Origin: Favolaschia claudopus
Taxonomy: Eukaryota; Basidiomycota; Agaricomycetes; Agaricales; Mycenaceae
NCBI GenBank assembly: GCA_037176885.1
Contig: JAWWNJ010000160.1
Coordinates: 466,998 to 530,997, forward strand
Direction: 5' to 3'
DNA length: 64,000 bases
Made by a program: the position numbers and the translations under genes. Shown piece after piece: positions 21,063 to 31,748 of this stretch; the first letter of the stretch is position 1; each line of letters opens with the position of its first letter. The notes under the pieces are model-generated. The model was not told where the DNA came from. It did no database searches and was given only the letters and a program-made list of their open reading frames with translations.

Positions 21063-21824
21063 TCATTTACCTGGCACATTCTGAGACGGGAGAAGCCCAG
21101 CAGCACGAGCCCGCACGTGCGATTCGTACTGGCGGTACGCTCGGGTCCGCCAAGCCATGTAGTCGCGGAGGTCCGGGGGGTCGCTGGACGAGGTGATGGC
21201 CGCATTGATGGCAGGGTCAAGGCCAGAGCGGAACTTGGTGACCTTGACCAACGCGTCAGCAAACCCAGCAAGGTCGAAGAGGTCTTCAAAGTCATCAGTG
21301 TACTTGAAGACATCCCGGGAGCCCATATAGTATGCCCTAGACTCGAGTTTGTGTAGGGCGTGGTCCTGCTCGTTCTCCTCGACAAAGCGTGAGCAGAACT
21401 CCTTGGTGAAGGCGTCCCAGGTGAGGAAGGGGAAAGGGGTTTTGATGGACTTCAGCCCATTTTTGCGCAAAGTCTTGGACATAAAGGACATGGTGAAACG
21501 CACTGCCTTCTCCTCGGACATCTCGCCACCTTCGACAAACGCCTCCGGAACCAGTCGGATGTAAGTCCGAGCTGAGTGAAGGAAGGCCCGGCCAGCCGAG
21601 CGGTCGCCGACAAAGACGAAAGGGGGGTTCGGTCGAAGGACCGTTTTTGCTGCCGGGGTGAGGTTGGCAAGGTGGGTTCTAGAGAGGGGGAGGAGGGGGC
21701 AAGATTCGCGGTTTGCGCGTCCGAGACAGCAGAGGAGGAGTCCGACGAAGCGTCTGAAAAATCGCCAAAGCGCGCAATCTTGACCAGTTAATCCCTTGGA
21801 GCCTTTCTTCTGCTGTAAGGGCAA
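21063..21824 (-). pseudogene. Ty3/Gypsy gag fragment
   Basis: The 253-codon frame contains the fungal Gypsy gag (retrotrans_gag-like) pattern: FVGDRSAGRAFLHSARTYI, then FPFLTWDAFTKEFCSRFVEE, then SRDVFKYTDDFEDLFDLAGF. These are the helical capsid-like segments that assemble the element particle. Normally a CCHC knuckle, protease, reverse transcriptase and integrase follow. None is visible downstream, and the frame ends at 21063. Its upstream end runs straight into the LTR at 21814, leaving no room for a primer-binding site or leader. The copy is therefore truncated at both sides. Confidence 0.7.
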
Positions 21825-22031
21825 CCTTTAGGACCCGAGATGTCTCGAGGGTCTAGCGAGGGAGAATCCAAAGTTAATTAAGAAGCTACTAAGAATACAT
21901 CACAGCGCACCTAGCGAGGGAGAATCCAAAGAGAAGAAAGGCTGAGGATTCCCACGCTACGTGCAGTAAACATATAGTAACTAGTTCCCACAAGCTCGGA
22001 GCAATCGGCAATGATCCCGGGCCAAGTCACA
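21814..22031 (-). mobile_element. Gypsy-type LTR, minus orientation (218 bp)
   Basis: An inverted copy of the LTR at 10766-10984, with TGTGA/TTACA ends and the duplicated CTAGCGAGGGAGAATCC motif. It lies immediately upstream (in element sense) of the gag fragment, so it is its 5' LTR. The two LTRs differ at several positions, including CTAGCGTGG against CTACGTGC-type changes, so neither is very young. Confidence 0.7.
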
Positions 22032-22053
22032 TGTCTTACTCCACGATGACATA

Positions 22054-22205
22054 CACCGCCAACCGTTTGACGGTGGAAATCCACCGAATCTGAAATCTGT
22101 GGAATTCCTGCGGCAGAATCCCTGGAAATGTGGTCGAAACCGGTGGAAATTCACTGGTCGGCAAGTCGCTGGAAATCCACAGGAAGATTCGGTGGGTTGC
22201 CAGCG
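22054..22205. mobile_element. Small TIR element, CACCGCCAACCG family (copy 1)
   Basis: Contains the blocks GGTGGAAATCCACCGAATC and TGGTCGGCAAGTCGCTGGAA, found inverted at 23447-23549. TA precedes it at 22052-22053. The right end (TTGCCAGCGGTCGG) is approximate. Confidence 0.5.
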
Positions 22206-22209
22206 GTCG

Positions 22210-23440
22210 GCAATGGCATCAAGCACGCGACTGAGGCCATGTAGTGACTTCAGTGTGACTGCACTGTCCACTGCGCAAGGGGCACCCATCCTTAAAATCT
22301 TGGACACGAGGTCGGAAAACTGACTTAAGGCTCGGTCGAGGCCCACCCCCGGTACGTAAGTGTTACATAATCCCCAAAACGGGTAATTCCCATCAAAAAC
22401 TGAGAAGATTTGTCCTTCGGGATTTGGATTGTACCAGCACACTTCGGGGACGCTTTGGTGCTCAAACGTGTTATCCCACACAATTTTGCCTCCCAGCTGG
22501 CCAAAAGTTGCCGTTCGGGTCTGGTCGTGGGATACATAATATATTATGTAATCAAATATTTTCTGTTACTTTTTTTTTGACCTTCGGAAACGCGTTTTTA
22601 GACCAATCAGAGGCTGGGTCGGAAAAGTGAAATAAGGTACTTCAGACCCCCACCCCCCTCTAACCCCGTGTCTCGGGTTTTGCCGGTGGGTGCCCCTTGC
22701 CACTGCGGCAAATGAGGGGGCTACCAGTCAAGGGGGTACTGAAACCAAAAAAAAACACCTCACGCTGCTTTTTTTATTAGAGACCCTTCTCTGGGAACCA
22801 CCCTACCACGTGACGTCCAAATAGGGAAATTACCATCAAATCTAACTATTTCTCAGTCACTTTTCATCTGAATGCTCTAAAACAGGTCCACAGAGGTTGG
22901 TATAACGAAGAGCCCTTCTTTGCAGCACTCAAGTTGTGACTTGAAAATTGAACATATACTGAGTGTGCTTTAGCCAAACACAGCCAAGCTGATGGCTGAT
23001 CCTTCCATATTGGGACGACTTGACAAGAACGGCTTATTTTGACGGAAGAATGCCCAGAACTCGTTGACAATATCAGAAACAGCACATTTTACTCGTTTTG
23101 AAGCCTTCCAGGGTCATTTCCCTGCAAAAACTAAAACGTCATTATTTTTTTTTATCGGCCTTCTGGGCTGACCCACCCTCCCTAGCCGGTGTGCCGGCTT
23201 CTCCGGCCCGCACCCCCTTGCTACCAGTGCACTTTAGGTTGTTCAAGGTGGCTCAGTTTTGACTGTTCAACCAATCTGAGAGCTAGCATCGTGTTCAGGG
23301 CGGAAAATTGAACAGAAGAGTGAAGTAAAAGGGACAAGCAGCCAGGGTGGATAGGTAGCCGCACAATATAGACTGACTACTTTCCCCTTCCCTCAAGCAT
23401 TCTTGGCATAGTAGTAACGGCCATGGGTTGTTCCTTCAAG
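22210..23440. other. No gene seen; low-complexity and element debris
   Basis: Short frames only. Includes a palindromic ATAATATATTAT near 22530, C-rich tracts around 22645-22700, and a short T-run. No complete terminal-repeat pair was found except those listed separately. Confidence 0.3.
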
Positions 23441-23446
23441 TTCTTA

Positions 23447-23549
23447 CACATTTTTGCGACTTGCCGACCAGTGGATTTCCACCGAATCTGTTGCTTGTTT
23501 CCAGCGAAAACCAAATCCCTGGAATTCCACCGCCAAACGGTTGGCAGTG
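23447..23549. mobile_element. Small TIR element, CACCGCCAACCG family (copy 2, inverted)
   Basis: Flanked by TA (23445-23446 and 23550-23551). It carries CGACTTGCCGACCAGTGGAT and CCGCCAAACGGTTGGCAGTG, matching copy 1 in reverse. Confidence 0.5.
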
Positions 23550-23759
23550 TAGGGCTTTGGGGATTTGACAGGAAAGTGGGAAATCTGCAGGAGGCCTGCG
23601 TCATAGGTGGCTGTGTAGTGCCAAAAGAGGGAGTTCCCCTGACAAAATCAGCGGAAACAGCGTGTGTAATATTTCGCAAGAGGGTGTGCATTTTTTTCTA
23701 CCTTGGCTACGCCATTTTCATTTTGATGGCTCCTCAAGGGAATTCAAACTCAGATCGAC

Positions 23760-24490
23760 CGGTCTCTCTGTGAACGATTTGTCTTCACACGAGAGATCGG
23801 TCACCGGTCTATCCAACTCTGGCTCGGACTCGCGCGCATCTTTCCGTTCCCATTCCAGGTCAGGGACACCGGCTGCTGCCCATGCCGGAATAGCGAGAGC
23901 TGCTGCTCGTTTTCGCAATGTTTCACAGTCACTTGATTTCTCAGATAATGCGAACACTGGCGCTGTGGTTCAGACTGTCGAAGACGAGATGAAGCACTAC
24001 ATGACTAGTCCAATACCTTCACGTCAGCAAACAGACATGATCGGATACTGGACAGTGAGTACAGCATCATTTCATACTCAAACCACCGCTCTAGTGACGT
24101 TGTCAGAATCACGGGAAACCGACCTAGGCCTGGCCCAGGATCTACCGTCTATTCTGTGATTATGCTCCCATCCAAGCGACATCGGTTCCTTCCGAGCGCG
24201 TTTTCTCTTCGTCGGCGGAGACTGATACGAAACGGCGCAATCGTATCAGTCCCATTCTGATGGAGGCGTTACAGATGCTCAAATTTAACTTCAAGAAATC
24301 ACGACTCAACTTCATGTCGGGATGGCAGTCCAATCCGGCAGCAGAAGACGATAAAGATTGGTTGCGAAAGCTTGTTGCGAGTACTACAGAACCGGAGAGA
24401 GCCGGTGCTCGCTCACAACTTACATTTTCTCTGGAATTTGCGGACAACGAGTACGTAGATATGCCAGAGGACAGACTTGTGCAACATTAA
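23760..24490 (+). pseudogene. hAT transposase C-terminal relic (dimerisation domain)
   Basis: The segment from about 24157 to the stop at 24490 reads DYAPIQATSVPSERVFSSSA then ETDTKRRNRISPILMEALQM then LKFNFKKSRLNF. This is the conserved hAT C-terminal dimerisation region (Dimer_Tnp_hAT) of basidiomycete hAT transposases, including the S(V/A)xSERVFS signature and the closing LKF. Upstream, in another frame, VEDEMKHYMTSPIPSRQQTD then MIGYW fits the linker that precedes it. A GTGAGT follows directly and could be an intron donor, but the stretch between GYWT and DYAPIQ is decayed. No N-terminal BED finger or catalytic core is present. No matching TIR pair was found around it. Confidence 0.75.
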
Positions 24491-24530
24491 CTATCATTTC
24501 TACATCCTGTCGATATGTTACTACATTCTA

Positions 24531-24696
24531 CAGTCGAAGCTGTCATAACCCATAGTTCTCATAACCCATAATCTGCCTTAACCCATACATTTCTCTGCAA
24601 TTTTGACTGACTTTTGGCTGGGATAACCCATAAATCTGCCATACCCCATACCTTTTCAGCCCCACCGAGGCCTATGGGTTATGACAGCTTCGACTG
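24531..24696. mobile_element. TA-flanked MITE, CAGTCGAAGC family, 166 bp
   Basis: Inverted ends of about 25 bp start CAGTCGAAGCTGTCATAACC, with TA at 24529-24530 and 24697-24698. The interior repeats ATAACCCATA four times. It sits 40 bp downstream of the hAT relic. Confidence 0.85.
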
Positions 24697-24814
24697 TACC
24701 TATGTTACCTATACCTCGAATGTGCTTATATCATCTCCTGTCAGTTTGTACAGAAATCGGCCGACTTGAGCGACTCGAGTCCACTTCGAGCAACTTCAAA
24801 TGACTTGGGTGCAC

Positions 24815-24840
24815 CCAAGTCGAGTCGAGTCGAGTCGAGT
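24815..24840. repeat. (GAGTC)n microsatellite
   Basis: Five GAGTC-type units in a row, in a wider region of GTCGAGACTCGAC palindromes (24760-24890). A second short-repeat block of TAAGGCCTTA units follows at 24915-24975. Confidence 0.7.
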
Positions 24841-25719
24841 CCTTCCCGAAGTCGACTTTTCAAGTCGAGACTCGACTTTCTGAGTAACGGCTGGATACCT
24901 CGGGGGCCTGTGCTTAAGGCTTATGTTAAGGCCTTAATAAGCCTTAACCTCAATAAGGCCTTATCCCTTAGGGCGAACACTGCCCTGGTTTGACTCCCAG
25001 CGGCCTGAGGAATGTTCTACATCACGCTAAAACACAAAGTTCCGTCACCTTTCCTTGGTCCGAGGCTCTGGGCGCCGGTTATCTGCATGTGGCTGTGCAA
25101 TCGGTCATTTTCTTTGGGTCCGCCAAGGGTCCGCCATTTACAAGTTGGATAGTTACAATCAAATTGAGTCGTTTGCCGCAGTGTTCGAGGCAGATCAAGT
25201 TTGTTTCCCCGTGAATCATTTGTTTGGAACTTTCCCACACCTAATCGGGTCGTCGAGAAGTGATGGATGGTACGTTTAGCCCAAAAAAATTAGTGCACGC
25301 CAGGTAGCTACAGATACTGTATAGCTCTATGGCTTTTAAAAAATTTACCCCAAATTCAGGTGAATTTTGGTCTTCACTGTGTTGGGTGAAACCGCCTTTT
25401 TCGGCTTGATTCCCCGCGAAAACCGAATTTCGCCATGCCGCCCCGTGAAATTCAGTGGCCGCAGAAAATACTGCAACACGTGGTTCTGAGGTATTCAGAG
25501 CGTCTTTTGACGCAAACAAAGTGCTAGACAAGGAATACGAGTGAAATATTTTTTTCTGCGCAACTTACCCCACACCCTTATATGGTAGTCGAGAGGTGAT
25601 GAGTGGCACTGTGAGAAAATGAAGGTGAGCAATCATATTCCAATATACTCCATATTCCATGATTATCAATCGCAACGACTGAGCATTGCCAGCCGCGTGA
25701 AATTCTCCCTGCAAATCAG

Positions 25720-26446
25720 GCCATGGATGATAAAATCGGCGAGCTGCGTGAGAAGTGGAAGTGCGAAACTCCGGGAGCTGGCTGTGGCAGCGCCCATTGC
25801 TTCTTTAGAGTTACTCCGGCGTCCGAGCTCGAGCCCGAGACCGAGCTTTAGCGATAAGTATCCAACCCACTATCCGCTGTTCCATCCGCATTTCAAATCC
25901 TGGGCCGCGGCGGACATCTCTCCCTGATTTTATATGTCAAATTGAATTGTTTATCAGCTCAAAGGCCCGCAGTTCGCCGACAAGAATAATCCTCCGAACA
26001 ATGAGACGTTTGATATGCTCTATACTCAAGATGCTGCACCTGCTGCTCGCTCGCCCCTTGTTCAACGCCGTCTCGATCTTCAAGCTAAAAACACGCCACA
26101 GGCACCTCAAGTTAATTTTAATTTTCCTGCTGAGCTTCTGAACGTGTTGCGTCCTCCCTCCGCACCTGCACCCGCACCTGCTGCTGCTCTCCCACCTGTT
26201 GCTCCATTGTCCAGCCCGACGCTCACTCCCTTCGGCCCTATTCCCGGCGATCAAATGTCGATCCTACAATTCTGTGTTCTCTATGATCTCGACGACGACA
26301 TCGCAACCCGTTTTGAACAAAACAAATTCAAGAAAACCAGTGCGTTCAAATTTTTCGCGATGGATCAGCTGAAGGACATGGGATTTGTTTGGGGAGAGAT
26401 TGCGGAATTGGAAGCGGCGATTGAGAAGTGGTCGAAGGTAGCGTGA
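25720..26446 (+). pseudogene. Basidiomycete gene relic with Cys-rich and SAM-like regions
   Basis: A splice acceptor (caaatcag) at 25719 precedes DDKIGELREKWKCETPGAGC then GSAHCFFRVTP. This resembles a short cysteine-rich motif found N-terminal to SAM-like domains in many Agaricomycete proteins (LR.KW.C......G.CF). After a frame change near 25855 the reading continues SDKYPTHYPLFHPHFKSWAA. A third exon at 25958-26446 encodes PQFADKNNPPNNETFDML, a Pro/Ala-rich linker, then ILQFCVLYDLDDDIATRFEQ ending in ELEAAIEKWSKVA, which looks like a compact helical SAM-type fold. The second intron lacks a clear GT donor after WAAAD and there is a frame break, so the gene is probably damaged. Partner and role are unknown. 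Confidence 0.5.
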
Positions 26447-26499
26447 CAATGGACAGGTGTAAATTACTGTATTCGTCGCTTTAGCATGTACAATCACGT

Positions 26500-27110
26500 T
26501 TAAAAATAGCCTGCATGAATGAAGTACCCTAGCGCGTCGCATTCCGTGAGAATGTTCATCGCCTCGAGCATATCATATATCAATCCGTGCGGTTCATCAT
26601 CAGGTCCGTAAGAAAATATGTCTTTGTTACGTCGAATCCATGCCTTGATCTGCGCAAAGGCCTCTTCGATAGGGTTAAAGTCTGGAGAGTAAGGGGGTAG
26701 ATAGATGAGCCGCACACCTGTAACCGGTAAGCATTTTAATGTTGCGCAAACAGTGGCACATTTCTCACCGTAATGGTCGCAAAGCTCCCGGACATTTGCC
26801 CCGTAGTGTATCTTAGCATTGTCCATCACTAGCACACTGAGCGGTCCTGGATATGGCGAGCACAAAGGCATCTGTATCGGCGTACGGTATCAGTTAGCCG
26901 CCAAGGCAGATTGAAAACGGAGTATACGACGTACCTAGGGACCACGGGCCCCATACTCTCTCAACACTCCCCGCCGATCGTCGGTCTCCACGCGGCTCAC
27001 ACCACGGCATTCGCGCTGGGCTGCATTCGACAATGTCAGCTAATAGCGAGTGTGCTTGGACAGATCCCGACTCACCGTCGACGGTGAGTCGAGGAAAGAT
27101 CATGAATTTC
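26500..27110 (-). pseudogene. Tc1/mariner-type (DDE_3) transposase relic
   Basis: The open frame 26500-26871 contains LSVLVMDNAKIHYGANVREL, with the second catalytic Asp in the MDNA.IH motif. It then has LIYLPPYSPDFNPIEEAFAQ and IKAWIRRN, with the third acidic residue in the SPDFNPIE motif. These are hallmarks of the DDE_3 family of Tc1/mariner transposases, which cut and paste at TA. Upstream, weak pieces of the first-Asp region are visible (a DESG-like segment at about 27070, read through a GTGAGT), but they are broken by stops and frame changes. The gene is probably dead. A 360 bp foldback lies at its upstream edge. Confidence 0.75.
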
Positions 27111-27457
27111 AAAGAATTTTCATGACCCGAACATCATGAATTTCAAGACAAAATGTCAGTGTGTCGTCACCAACCATCATGAAAAATCTTGAAATTCATG
27201 ACAATTATGGGCCTCTTCATGACGTTTGTTATGAGTTCCGGGATTCATGACGTTTTGTTAGGGTCCAGGTCATGAATTTCAGGAAATCTTTTATGGTCGT
27301 CTGGTGTTGTCTTGCAATTTTGTGAAAACATCATGAATGGGCCCATAATCGTCATGAATTTCACGATTTTTCATGGTATTTGGTAAGGACATACTGACGT
27401 TTTGTCTTGAAATTCATGATGCTCAGGTCATGAAAATTCTTTGAAATTCACGATCTT
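27096..27457. mobile_element. Foldback element, GAAAGATC(A/G)TGAATTTC family
   Basis: Inverted ends GAAAGATC(A/G)TGAATTTC are followed by AAAGAATTTTCATGACC and, further in, ATCATGAATTTCAAGACAAA on both sides. CATGAATTTC is repeated at least six times in both orientations, so nearly all of the 360 bp can fold. Target duplication not resolved. Confidence 0.65.
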
Positions 27458-27469
27458 TCCTTCCCACAG

Positions 27470-28500
27470 TGGTCGTCCACATTGCACCTCCAAAACTCGA
27501 CTTCCACTCTCCATCTTAGCGCGATGTCCGGTTGTAGGCATATTATCTCGGAGCCAAGCTCTTTTTTCACGGAGCTAGCATCTTGAGGGGCGTTGAAGCT
27601 GTTGAAGGACAAGATGTCGTTGAGAAAAGCGGGAGGGAAGGAGCGTCGGCTTTCGGTTCCGATACCCCGAACATCATTCACCGCCGACGCGCCCGACGCG
27701 CCTTCTCCTTCTCTTATCCGTTATCGAGGCTCGCTCGTCTCTTGAATATCATCCATCACTTCTACCCGCTAGATTCCGTATCTCGACCTTTCAACTCTTT
27801 CCTCAACTGCAGCTTTGACGACAACCGAACCTCCTCAAGTTTTAGCATGCTTCAATACACCGCGCCATGCATCTCCTCGTTCCCCGCATTGACAACGGCT
27901 ACGAAGCGCCGACGCTGAGTCGTCAGAGCTGCTAGTTAGTCATTTATTCGTGCTCCGTTTTGCTTCTTCCGCTGGCATTCCATGCCGATTTCGCTTTTCG
28001 CTGCGCATTTGAGCGGAAGTTCGGCCTCAGGCGCATGGGGCACGCGGAGGCTGGGATTCATGATCTCAAATTTTTTCTCCTTCTTTTGTCGTCGCTGGGG
28101 CCGGAAGCGATTTTGAAGTTTCATTCTTCGTGCGCTGTCGCCGGGGGACTGAGGGATATGGATTCTGGAGCAACACCACAACGAAGACGGTACCGCTACT
28201 GCTCCGCGCCATTCAATCACGGGTGTAGCTGCGGGTGTCTGTCTCATACATCTTCGAGCTCACTCTTCTCGCCGATTCATTCTACAATGCACATCTGGCG
28301 GCTGTCTGTCCCATACACTCTTGTGATCGACCTGCTCGCCACTCCTACCCCATCTCACCGCTCGAGTCGCGGGCGCGTTTTTGAACGCTGCCTTGCTTCT
28401 CGCATCCTGTCCTACATCTGGCGCTAGCGACGCGTCGCCACGGTTCCTTGGCAATCCGCGTGAACTTGCCGTGCTTAAATGCGCTAGTCATTCCGCTTCC
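27470..28500. other. No gene assigned
   Basis: Overlapping frames of 60-150 codons exist on both strands (for example 27960-28427, +) but have no domain, codon-bias island or splice context that lets me choose one. Possibly remnants of a host gene. Confidence 0.3.
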
Positions 28501-28504
28501 CGTA

Positions 28505-28710
28505 TGGTAGCGGACCGAACTTCATATCAAGCCGGAATTTTGATCAAAATTCTTTGAAACGTGAGATTTAGCAGGAACTTGGGGTGGGTTTATAGGCAAA
28601 ATTCGAATTTCAGAGAAAACGGAGTAACCCTACTCTAGGGTTAGAAAAGCGCGAAATTTTTGCGCAAAATTTCAAAAGTGTGTGTACCTAACTCACGATT
28701 TTCGCGGAAA
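28505..28710. mobile_element. Diverged partial TGGTTGCGG-family element
   Basis: Starts TGGTAGCGGACCGAACTTCA after a TA and continues with GAGATTTAGCAGGAACTT and GGTTTATAGGC, which match the full copies at 15.5 and 35.3 kb with many changes. The right part is lost. Confidence 0.5.
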
Positions 28711-28747
28711 AGGTATGTTTGGCAGTAATAATGGGTCATAATTATGT

Positions 28748-29160
28748 TTGGGGGTAATACTGTTGCATAATTGTCCTTTATATTTGAATAAAAATACACA
28801 ACCTCGAGAAAAAAACACACCCCTCAGATGCGAAAAGACCCAACTGTTCAACAGCGATAAAATTTGCACAGGTGGCGGTATTCTTACATTATACCCCTCC
28901 CTCCACGATCACATCAAACAAGCACACCGTTATACTTCTCCACAAAAAATCACTCACCCTGGGTGTTCCATTTTTTTACCGGCAGCCGACGACAAGGAAA
29001 AAAAAACTCATCCGTTATGCGCAGAGAAAAAAAAAAGCACCGCCTCTCGAGGCGGAACAAAAGAAGCACACCACCTCAGATCAGGACAAAAAAAAACACA
29101 CCGCTGATTTATCGAACAGAAAAAATGCGCAGCTTGTTACTAGTCAGTGGTCGCCTATAA
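28748..29160. repeat. A-rich low-complexity tract
   Basis: Several AAAAAACACACC-type segments give lysine- and threonine-rich artefactual frames. No gene is supported. Confidence 0.5.
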
Positions 29161-29259
29161 CAGGCGCCATGCAGCCCAACTATCTTCATTCCTCAAACCA
29201 GTCAAACACAATGTACGGGCAATCAGTAGAGCGGATCATAGGGTCTGAAAAATAACTAA

Positions 29260-30100
29260 GAGGAAGATGATATTAGGACGATGATATCTCGGTTGTTGAA
29301 AGTATAAGACAGTAGATTATTGTCTGTGCAGGTCGATTGCGAGGTAAGTTTACTTTATTAGTGGCACTTTACTTCACGACGCAGAACACGCCTTTGAACT
29401 TATCCCTAATATTAATCGAACATGCATAGTCTCGGCCTACAGATTCAGTTCCATCCAAGGTTCCATCTTAGTACAGAAACTTAACTCAAGATTGAAGTTT
29501 GAACAGCCGAACTCGCCTGGGGGTGAACTGAATAAATTCGGCCTCAATATTCAATCAAGGAATTCGAATGGAAAGCATAGATGCTAGTCTGAAATTGTTG
29601 GCGGGGGTCGACCCGGACCTCGGTTTTGTCACAGTTGTAACATCATGTGCATTTCCCCACGCCCCAATGGGGAATGACACGTATGCGCGTCGGTGCTGTG
29701 GTACGCAGCGACCACCACTGTGAAGGCTTCGCAAGCCTGGGGAAGTATCGGAAGACTGCCCAGCCCATAAATACACATAACTCCGTGCTACTTCACGTTT
29801 TGGGACCATATTCATCAAGTAATATTATGTTCATGGAATGAGTATATTATCTTCGGGATTACGGCCCCGTCCAAAAGTCCCAGATGCTTCACAATGGTAA
29901 ATATAACCCCGGCAAATGTAAATGTGGGGTTTTAAGCCCTCCATGCAGCCAACAAGCTCCATATTGGGCTCAAGTCAAGGCTCAAGTTGGACCGCCAAGT
30001 TTTCCGAACGACGTGTCATTTCCTTATCCGACCGTGTGAACTGGCACGTGTGTCACAGAATCCGAGGTCTTGGATGGCAGGCGCCATCAAGTTCAGACTC
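29260..30100. other. No gene seen
   Basis: Only short frames. No paired terminal repeats were found in this stretch. Confidence 0.3.
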
Positions 30101-30104
30101 TATA

Positions 30105-30534
30105 AGATAGGCCGCATCCATAAACAGCTAGCTGTGACCGTGATTGGTCACAAAAGCCTATTTTTCGACCATCTCCCTCATATCTCGACAACGAAGATGA
30201 AAATGGAGAATCTGTTCCGTTAATCGACGGACAGGTAGGCTGGCTATGTCCTCCCAAGATTACAAGGCGATTGGGGAAGTATTGACGGAGGAGATAGAAT
30301 TTTCGTCAGACCGCTCACAAAATTGGGATTTACAAGATTCCCCATCAAAATTTTATCTCCTCTGTCAATATTGCCTCATTCACCTTGTAATTTTGGGAGG
30401 ACATAGCTAGACTATCTTTCCGTCGATTTACGGAACAGATTTCTCACTTTTGTCCCTGTTGTCGAGATATGAGGGAGATGGTTGAAAGTGTGACGTTGTG
30501 ACAGGAGCTTGATGCGTATGGATGCGGCCTATCT
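30105..30534. mobile_element. Foldback TA-flanked element, AGATAGG ends, 430 bp
   Basis: Arms of about 210 bp start AGATAGGCCGCATCCATA and contain CCATCTCCCTCATATCTCGA and GCTATGTCCTCCCAA in inverted order. TA flanks are at 30103-30104 and 30535-30536. The right TA directly abuts LINE copy A. Confidence 0.8.
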
Positions 30535-30589
30535 TAGCTCAGATTCAAGGGTGCGCCGGCAATCAAACCGGCGACTAAGGGCTGGTTAA

Positions 30590-30697
30590 GCATACCCCCC
30601 ATCAAGGCCAGACTTTCTTTAGGTCCTTGAGAACGATTGTCTTCTCATCGCCCGGGAAAGTCTGGTTTACGAGACTAGAGGTGAGCGATCTTACTGC
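30590..30697. repeat. TAGTCTCGT hAT-like repeat remnant inside LINE copy A
   Basis: Contains CAGACTTTCTTTAGGTCC and, inverted, AAAGTCTGGTTTACGAGACTA. The same block lies at 36919-37008 (inverted), 48725-49003 (interrupted by a MITE) and 62465-62551. The flank GAGGTGAGCGATCTTACTGC is shared by three of these. Confidence 0.6.
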
Positions 30698-31307
30698 AAT
30701 TCCTGAACATACATAATGGCAAACATCAAAATTTTGTGGCGCGTTTCCCTAAAAGGAAATTCAGCCTTTTCTCATTCCTTCTCTCGTTTATCGGCTCTCT
30801 GTGAGCTCCTACGGCCTAATTCCACTCAGAAAGCGGGTTTCAGCTTCATATTCGCGCATCTCGGAGGCATGTCTCGAATCAATTTCGGCAATTACGCGGA
30901 TAATCAAGAGTTTGGTCGTTCGTACATAGAGTATTGTGAATAGTACCAAAAGTAATCATTGAAGCGACATCAATGAGCCCGAAAAAAGCCTAATGGTATA
31001 TTTTGAAGTATACACAGCGCTTGGGTGTCCCAGAGAGGCAATGAGAGGAATTCCGTGCCCAAAAAGTGTACTTTGTAGGCGGCAGTCCCCAAAAGCGGTG
31101 GAGAAACTGACCATGTCGAAGCAGTCGGAGTAGATGAGAAACTAGACACGTCGGTAGGCTGAAATTCGGCGGACGAGCTCATGAGGACTAAGGAGGGCTT
31201 CTCCCTCAAGGTTCCCTGCGCTGCGCGCAACATCCAGTCCCCTGCCAGCAGAAGACTATGCGATAGTGAGAGAGCGAGGAAGGAGGCGGATTTGATTTTC
31301 ACTAATA

Positions 31308-31552
31308 CTGTATCGTTTCGACCAAAGGTTCAGGTGACGGGTGACGAGCACCCGTGAACTGAACAATTTTGAAGGTGGTGACGGTGACATTTGGGTTTTT
31401 CGCCCATAAAAAGCGAAAAAATGCCCCAAAAATTCCGGCCCGGCTTCGCCGGGCTACCATATCGGGTAATTTGCGGTGCTGTGAACTGTTTGTTCGGTGA
31501 ACAATGTTGGTGACGGGTGACACCCCGTGAACCTTTGGTCGAAACGATACAG
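31308..31552. mobile_element. TA-flanked MITE, CTGTATCG family, 245 bp (copy in LINE A)
   Basis: Inverted ends CTGTATCGTTTCGACC then AAAGGTTCA, with TA at 31306-31307 and 31553-31554. The interior has CCCGGCTTCGCCGGG, a small hairpin. The orthologous insertion is at 63185-63434, and an independent diverged copy is at 52593-52785 in inverse orientation. Confidence 0.85.
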
Positions 31553-31748
31553 TAGCGTCGATGAGTGCGAAATGGTTGCTTGGGGAGGTGTAAGGAGGTG
31601 CGGGAGCCTGGAGGTGCTGGTTTGAGGCAGAGGAAATGCTAGAGTTCGGAATGGCGACGAAGCAAACAAGTTCGGCAGTTGCTTGAGGCCCTGAGCCGGT
31701 ATGTATATCGGAATCACATCGAAGGAAGGCGGTAGACGAGCACAAGAG

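Noticed and set aside
24760..24975. Possible CRISPR-like or regulatory direct-repeat array
   Set aside because: The repeats are short GAGTC and TAAGGCCTTA microsatellite units without spacers, in a eukaryotic setting.
28748..29255. Lys/Thr-rich frames up to 127 codons
   Set aside because: Produced by A-rich CACACC repeats in three overlapping frames; no domain.
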